DNA of 9,909 nt from a bacterium (lineage in GTDB: Bacteria; Verrucomicrobiota; Verrucomicrobiae; Limisphaerales; J093). A program made the translations under genes and the position numbers. Below, one piece after another: positions 7,914-9,909 of the stretch (position 1 is the stretch's first letter; each line of letters opens with the position of its first letter). The DNA lies in assembly GCA_021839785.1 (NCBI GenBank), contig JAKCAB010000114.1, positions 2,520-12,428 of the forward strand, read 5' to 3'. A model generated the notes under the pieces. It saw nothing but the letters and a program-made list of their open reading frames with translations, ran no database searches and was not told the origin of the DNA.

Positions 7914-7968
7914 TCGTTTTACCTCGGTGACACCATGACCCAAAGTGCAGAACTTGACGCACATGACT

Positions 7969-7991
7969 GGGTAACACCCTTTTTGAGTTAA
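7969..7991. repeat. 23-bp direct repeat, copy 1
   Basis: The copy begins GGGTAACACCC, continues TTTTTGAG and ends TTAA. It matches copy 2 (8026-8048) at 20 of 23 positions; all three differences are C/T transitions (positions 9, 10 and 21 of the repeat). The repeat period is 57 bp. GGGT-AAC-ACCC inside this copy can also form a 4-bp mini hairpin that copy 2 does not preserve. Confidence 0.7.
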
Positions 7992-7992
7992 C

Positions 7993-8015
7993 GAATGGTT
8001 TCCGCCAACCACTTC
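7993..8015. repeat. Imperfect hairpin between the two direct repeats
   Basis: GAATGGTT (7993-8000) pairs with AACCACTTC (8007-8015), leaving one unpaired C and a TCCGCC loop, so 8 base pairs. It lies in the 34-bp spacer between the 23-bp repeats and may be part of the same repeated unit. Confidence 0.4.
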
Positions 8016-8025
8016 ATCCCGCCCC

Positions 8026-8048
8026 GGGTAACATTCTTTTTGAGTCAA
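8026..8048. repeat. 23-bp direct repeat, copy 2
   Basis: The copy begins GGGTAACATTC, continues TTTTTGAG and ends TCAA. It lies in the same orientation as copy 1, 119 bp before the atpB start codon. Translated on the minus strand the copies give TQKECYP and TQKGCYP, which explains the apparent extension of the kinase frame. It could be an interspersed-repeat unit or a paired protein-binding site. Confidence 0.7.
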
Positions 8049-8166
8049 ATCGCACTTGGCTTAGGTCGCAAAAAAGGCTTGTACGCGCCATGCGGCTCCG
8101 GCAGGTTTTGCGGTCCACGCTGGCGCGCACAACCCGTGGCCGCGTGATTTTCATGTCGTCGAACTT

Positions 8167-9060
8167 GTGAGAGCACTCGCGCGCAATCTGCTGGTCTTGG
8201 CGGGCGTGACTGGTGGGCCGTGGGCAGCCTGGGCTGCCGAGCAGGCCGCTAGCCACGAGGAGTTGCCGCTCCACGCGGTCGAGATCGGGCACGTGGCCGG
8301 GTTTCCGATCACGAATTCGATGGTGGTGACGTGGATCGTGGCGCTGGGGTTGATCGTCTTTGCCCAGCTCGCGATGCGGAATCTGAAGCGGGTGCCCCAA
8401 GGCGCGCAGAATTTCTGGGAGTGGCTGGTCGAGAGTCTTTACGGGTTTTTGGAGGGCGTGATCGGGAGCGACCTGGCGAAAAAGACGTTTTGGTTCTTCG
8501 CCACGATTTTCATCTTCATCCTGTTCGCGAACTGGTTCGGGTTAATCCCCGGCGTGGGGACCATCGGTTGGGGGGTGCCGGGCGAACACGGCTTCCAGAT
8601 CACGAAACCGCTCCTCCGCGGGGCGAACGCCGACCTGAACATGACGTTCGCCATGGCCATGATTTTCTTCGTGATGTGGACGGTCTGGGCGCTGCAGGCC
8701 AACGGGCTCAAAGGCTTCGTCCTGCACCTGTTCGGCCCGAAGGGCGAAAGCACCGGCCTGCTGAAGGTGTTGATGATCCTCGTGTTCATCGCGGTGGGTT
8801 TTCTGGAAATTCTGTCGATCGCCTTCCGGCCGATTTCGCTCAGTTTTCGTTTGTTCGGCAACATCTTCGCCGGCGAGAACATGCTCGAGGCGATGGCCCG
8901 CCTGGTGCCGGCGCTGGGCTGGCTGGTGCCGGTGCCGTTTTATTTCATGGAATTGCTGGTGGGCGTGGTCCAGGCGCTCGTGTTCATGCTGCTGACGGCG
9001 GTGTTTACGCTGCTGATCTGCATGCACGACGAAGACCACGGCAAGGCAGAACAGCATTAA
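8167..9060 (+). CDS. atpB: F0F1 ATP synthase subunit a
   Basis: Subunit a forms the two proton half-channels beside the c-ring of the membrane F0 sector. The 297-residue product has several hydrophobic helices, among them about 50-68, 107-127, 158-176, 200-222 and 251-284. The invariant arginine is Arg228 in SLSFRLFGNIFAGE, with Glu237 nine residues later, matching E. coli Arg210/Glu219. At the E. coli His245 position (same distance from the QA-FM-LT segment) there is Glu262. The start is a GTG at 8167. Residues 1-24 (RNLLVLAG...AAWAA) look like a cleavable signal peptide, and using this start makes the protein longer than E. coli's 271. No Shine-Dalgarno precedes the GTG, so the exact start is less sure than the identity. 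It is the first gene of the ATP synthase operon here; no atpI lies upstream, where the divergent kinase and repeats are found instead. atpE follows after 64 nt. Confidence 0.95.
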   Translation: MRALARNLLVLAGVTGGPWAAWAAEQAASHEELPLHAVEIGHVAGFPITNSMVVTWIVALGLIVFAQLAMRNLKRVPQGAQNFWEWLVESLYGFLEGVIGSDLAKKTFWFFATIFIFILFANWFGLIPGVGTIGWGVPGEHGFQITKPLLRGANADLNMTFAMAMIFFVMWTVWALQANGLKGFVLHLFGPKGESTGLLKVLMILVFIAVGFLEILSIAFRPISLSFRLFGNIFAGENMLEAMARLVPALGWLVPVPFYFMELLVGVVQALVFMLLTAVFTLLICMHDEDHGKAEQH

Positions 9061-9112
9061 CCCGATTTCGGCGTCGGACCGTGCCTGGAGCGCGGGGGCT
9101 GCCGAGCAGTAG

Positions 9113-9118
9113 AAAGGA
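9113..9118 (+). promoter_or_regulatory. Shine-Dalgarno sequence of atpE
   Basis: AAAGGA, preceded by AG, is complementary to the UCCUUU at the 3' end of 16S rRNA and ends 6 nt before the ATG at 9125. It is the only clear ribosome binding site in the window, and it supports 9125 rather than the next in-frame ATG at 9137. Confidence 0.65.
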
Positions 9119-9124
9119 CAAGAC

Positions 9125-9385
9125 ATGTTAACGCCTATGTTGGCAGCGGTGGAACCGGCGGCGAGCGCCGCCGTGGAAGCCGTCAAAGCAGTCGGAGTGA
9201 CCGGGAACCTGCACGTCGGCCTGGCCGCGCTGGGTGGCGCCCTCGGCGTGGGGTTCATTGGCATGAAGGCTTCGGAAGCCGTCGGGCGCAATCCCGGCGC
9301 CGCCACCAAAATCCTGGTGCAGGCGATCCTCGCGATCGCGTTTGCGGAAGCCATCGTCTTCTATGCCATCTTCCTCGTTAAGTAA
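9125..9385 (+). CDS. atpE: F0F1 ATP synthase subunit c (proteolipid)
   Basis: Subunit c forms the rotating ring of F0. The 86-residue product is the expected hairpin of two membrane helices: TM1 about 29-49 with the glycine-rich GGALGVGFIG (37-46), a polar loop with RNPGA (55-59), and TM2 about 61-84. The ion-binding carboxylate is Glu75 in AIAFAEAIVFY. The TM1 position that is Gln in sodium-translocating rings is Val42 here, and Glu75 is followed by Ala rather than Ser/Thr, so proton coupling is inferred. The N-terminal 28 residues (Ala/Val/Glu rich) are longer than in E. coli (79 residues in total). The gene lies 64 nt after atpB and 74 nt before atpF. It has its own good Shine-Dalgarno and a strong hairpin after the stop, both fitting the need for many c copies per complex. 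Confidence 0.96.
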   Translation: MLTPMLAAVEPAASAAVEAVKAVGVTGNLHVGLAALGGALGVGFIGMKASEAVGRNPGAATKILVQAILAIAFAEAIVFYAIFLVK

Positions 9386-9410
9386 GAGGAACGGCACAGA
9401 AACCCTCGTC

Positions 9411-9439
9411 GGGTGCGGAGCCGGGCTGGCTCCGCACCC
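9411..9439 (+). promoter_or_regulatory. Perfect stem-loop between atpE and atpF (partial terminator or mRNA stabiliser)
   Basis: GGGTGCGGAGCC (9411-9422) and GGCTCCGCACCC (9428-9439) are exact inverse complements, giving a 12-bp stem with a GGGCT loop, 25 nt after the atpE stop and 20 nt before the atpF start. Only GCTTTGAT follows, so the T-run is weak. Complete termination would cut the operon after atpE, so leaky attenuation or 3'-end protection of a processed atpB-atpE mRNA is more likely. The structure is seen directly; its role is inferred. Confidence 0.7.
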
Positions 9440-9459
9440 GCTTTGATCCGCCCCCGGTT

Positions 9460-9909
9460 ATGGAACCCTTCGTTATCTTCGCGAACATCGGCGGTGACCT
9501 GGCTCAGATGGCCGGCGACACGGCCACCCAATTCGGTCTGGATTGGAAGCACTTTATCGCGCAATGTATCAGTTTCGCCCTCGTGGCTGCGCTGCTGTAC
9601 CGGTTCGCCTACAAGCCCATCCTGCGCTTACTCGAAGAACGCCGGAACACCATCGCCGAAGGTCTGGCAAACGCGGACAAGATCAAGGAGGAGTTGGCAA
9701 AGACGGAGGCTTCCCGCAAGGAAGTCCTCGCCCAAGCCAACGAGCAGGGGCTGAAATTCATCGAAGAGGCGCGCGCCGCCGCCGCCAAGGTGCAGGAACA
9801 GGAAACGCAGAAGGCCATCGCCGCCGCCGAGTCGATCATCGCCAAGGCGCGGGAAGCCGCCGCGGCCGACCACGCGCGGATGCTCGCCGAGTTGAAGCGC
9901 GAGGTCGGT
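9460..9909 (+). CDS. atpF: F0F1 ATP synthase subunit b, N-terminal part (3' end off window)
   Basis: The frame opens at the ATG at 9460 and runs 150 codons to the window edge with no stop. Residues 1-29 are a short periplasm-side leader ending FGLDWK, and about 30-50 (HFIAQCISFALVAALLYRFA) form the single membrane anchor. The typical b-subunit junction YKPILRLLEERRNTIAEGL follows. The rest is a long charged alanine-rich helix (KIKEELAKTEASRKEVL... to ...ELKREVG), the parallel peripheral stalk that holds the F1 head still. Full-length relatives have about 160-190 residues, so perhaps 20-40 are missing. No Shine-Dalgarno precedes the ATG (CCCCCGGTT). Its place after atpE is the usual operon order, so atpH and atpA should follow to the right. 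Confidence 0.93.
   Translation, partial: MEPFVIFANIGGDLAQMAGDTATQFGLDWKHFIAQCISFALVAALLYRFAYKPILRLLEERRNTIAEGLANADKIKEELAKTEASRKEVLAQANEQGLKFIEEARAAAAKVQEQETQKAIAAAESIIAKAREAAAADHARMLAELKREVG

Larger units (their letters stand above)
7779..8166. other. Gene-free divergent region between the hybrid kinase and atpB, rich in short repeats
   Basis: This 388-bp region should contain the promoters of both flanking genes. I see no gene in it. The minus-strand frame of the kinase stays open as far as 8048, but its translation is low-complexity Arg/Gly/Ala followed by twice-repeated TQKxCYP-type residues produced by the direct repeats. It holds a perfect 10-bp palindrome TGAACGTTCA (7861-7870), a strong hairpin (7874-7913), and two direct repeats flanking a small hairpin. 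From 8049 to 8166 nothing structured is seen, and no convincing -35/-10 pair for atpB was found. Confidence 0.7.

Noticed and set aside
4740..7991. A 1083-codon open frame on the plus strand opposite the hybrid kinase
   Set aside because: It is antisense to a gene whose domains and catalytic residues are unmistakable. The translation is repetitive His/Arg/Val/Asp-rich sequence without a domain, as expected from codon bias in GC-rich DNA.
7779..8048. N-terminal extension of the kinase frame by 90 residues
   Set aside because: The translation passes through the hairpin and both direct repeats and looks like non-coding DNA; the GAF-associated sequence begins just after the ATG at 7778.
8056..8084. 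TTGGCT ... TTGTAC as a promoter for atpB
   Set aside because: The spacing is acceptable but the -10 match is very poor (2 of 6), no better than chance in this region.

Overview
This is a GC-rich (by eye above 60%) bacterial chromosome segment with densely packed genes. Most genes lack a recognisable Shine-Dalgarno sequence, IspH is the long form, AtpB carries a signal-peptide-like N-terminus, and there is a large soluble PAS/GAF hybrid histidine kinase. Together these suggest a member of the Verrucomicrobiota/PVC group, perhaps the Limisphaerales/Pedosphaera side. That placement is an inference from gene style; no rRNA or other decisive marker is in the window.

Layout. (1) 1-557, minus: the N-terminal 185 codons of an NAD(P)-dependent Ldh_2-type (malate/ureidoglycolate/sulfolactate) dehydrogenase that runs off the left edge. 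(2) 558-698: a short divergent intergenic region. (3) 699-4046, plus: three closely spaced co-directional genes. They are ispH (last step of the MEP isoprenoid pathway), a dGTPase-like HD-domain triphosphohydrolase, and a secreted zinc-metallopeptidase-like protein whose active-site signature resembles the anthrax lethal factor (M34/ATLF) catalytic domain. (4) 4080-7778, minus: a 1232-residue hybrid sensor kinase (GAF-PAS-PAS-PAS-HisKA-HATPase-REC-REC-Hpt), converging on the metallopeptidase gene with only 33 bp between the two stop codons. (5) 7779-8166: a 388-bp gene-free divergent region. It holds a strong GC-rich hairpin, a perfect 10-bp palindrome and two near-identical 23-bp direct repeats one 57-bp period apart. 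It looks like an interspersed-repeat cluster or, less likely, a regulatory array. (6) 8167-9909, plus: the start of the F0 part of an ATP synthase operon, atpB (a), atpE (c) and atpF (b, cut by the right edge). An Shine-Dalgarno sequence is seen only before atpE, and a perfect 12-bp-stem hairpin lies between atpE and atpF. Both would suit over-production of subunit c.

How the genes relate. The ATP synthase genes form a real functional unit that should continue to the right (atpH-A-G-D-C by the usual order). ispH, dgt and the metallopeptidase are probably co-transcribed but have no obvious shared pathway. The hybrid kinase contains all modules of a His-Asp-His-Asp relay in one chain and has no partner output regulator here. 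No phage, CRISPR, transposase, tRNA or rRNA gene was seen. The least ordinary items are the lethal-factor-like peptidase, the repeat cluster upstream of atpB, and the atpE-atpF hairpin.
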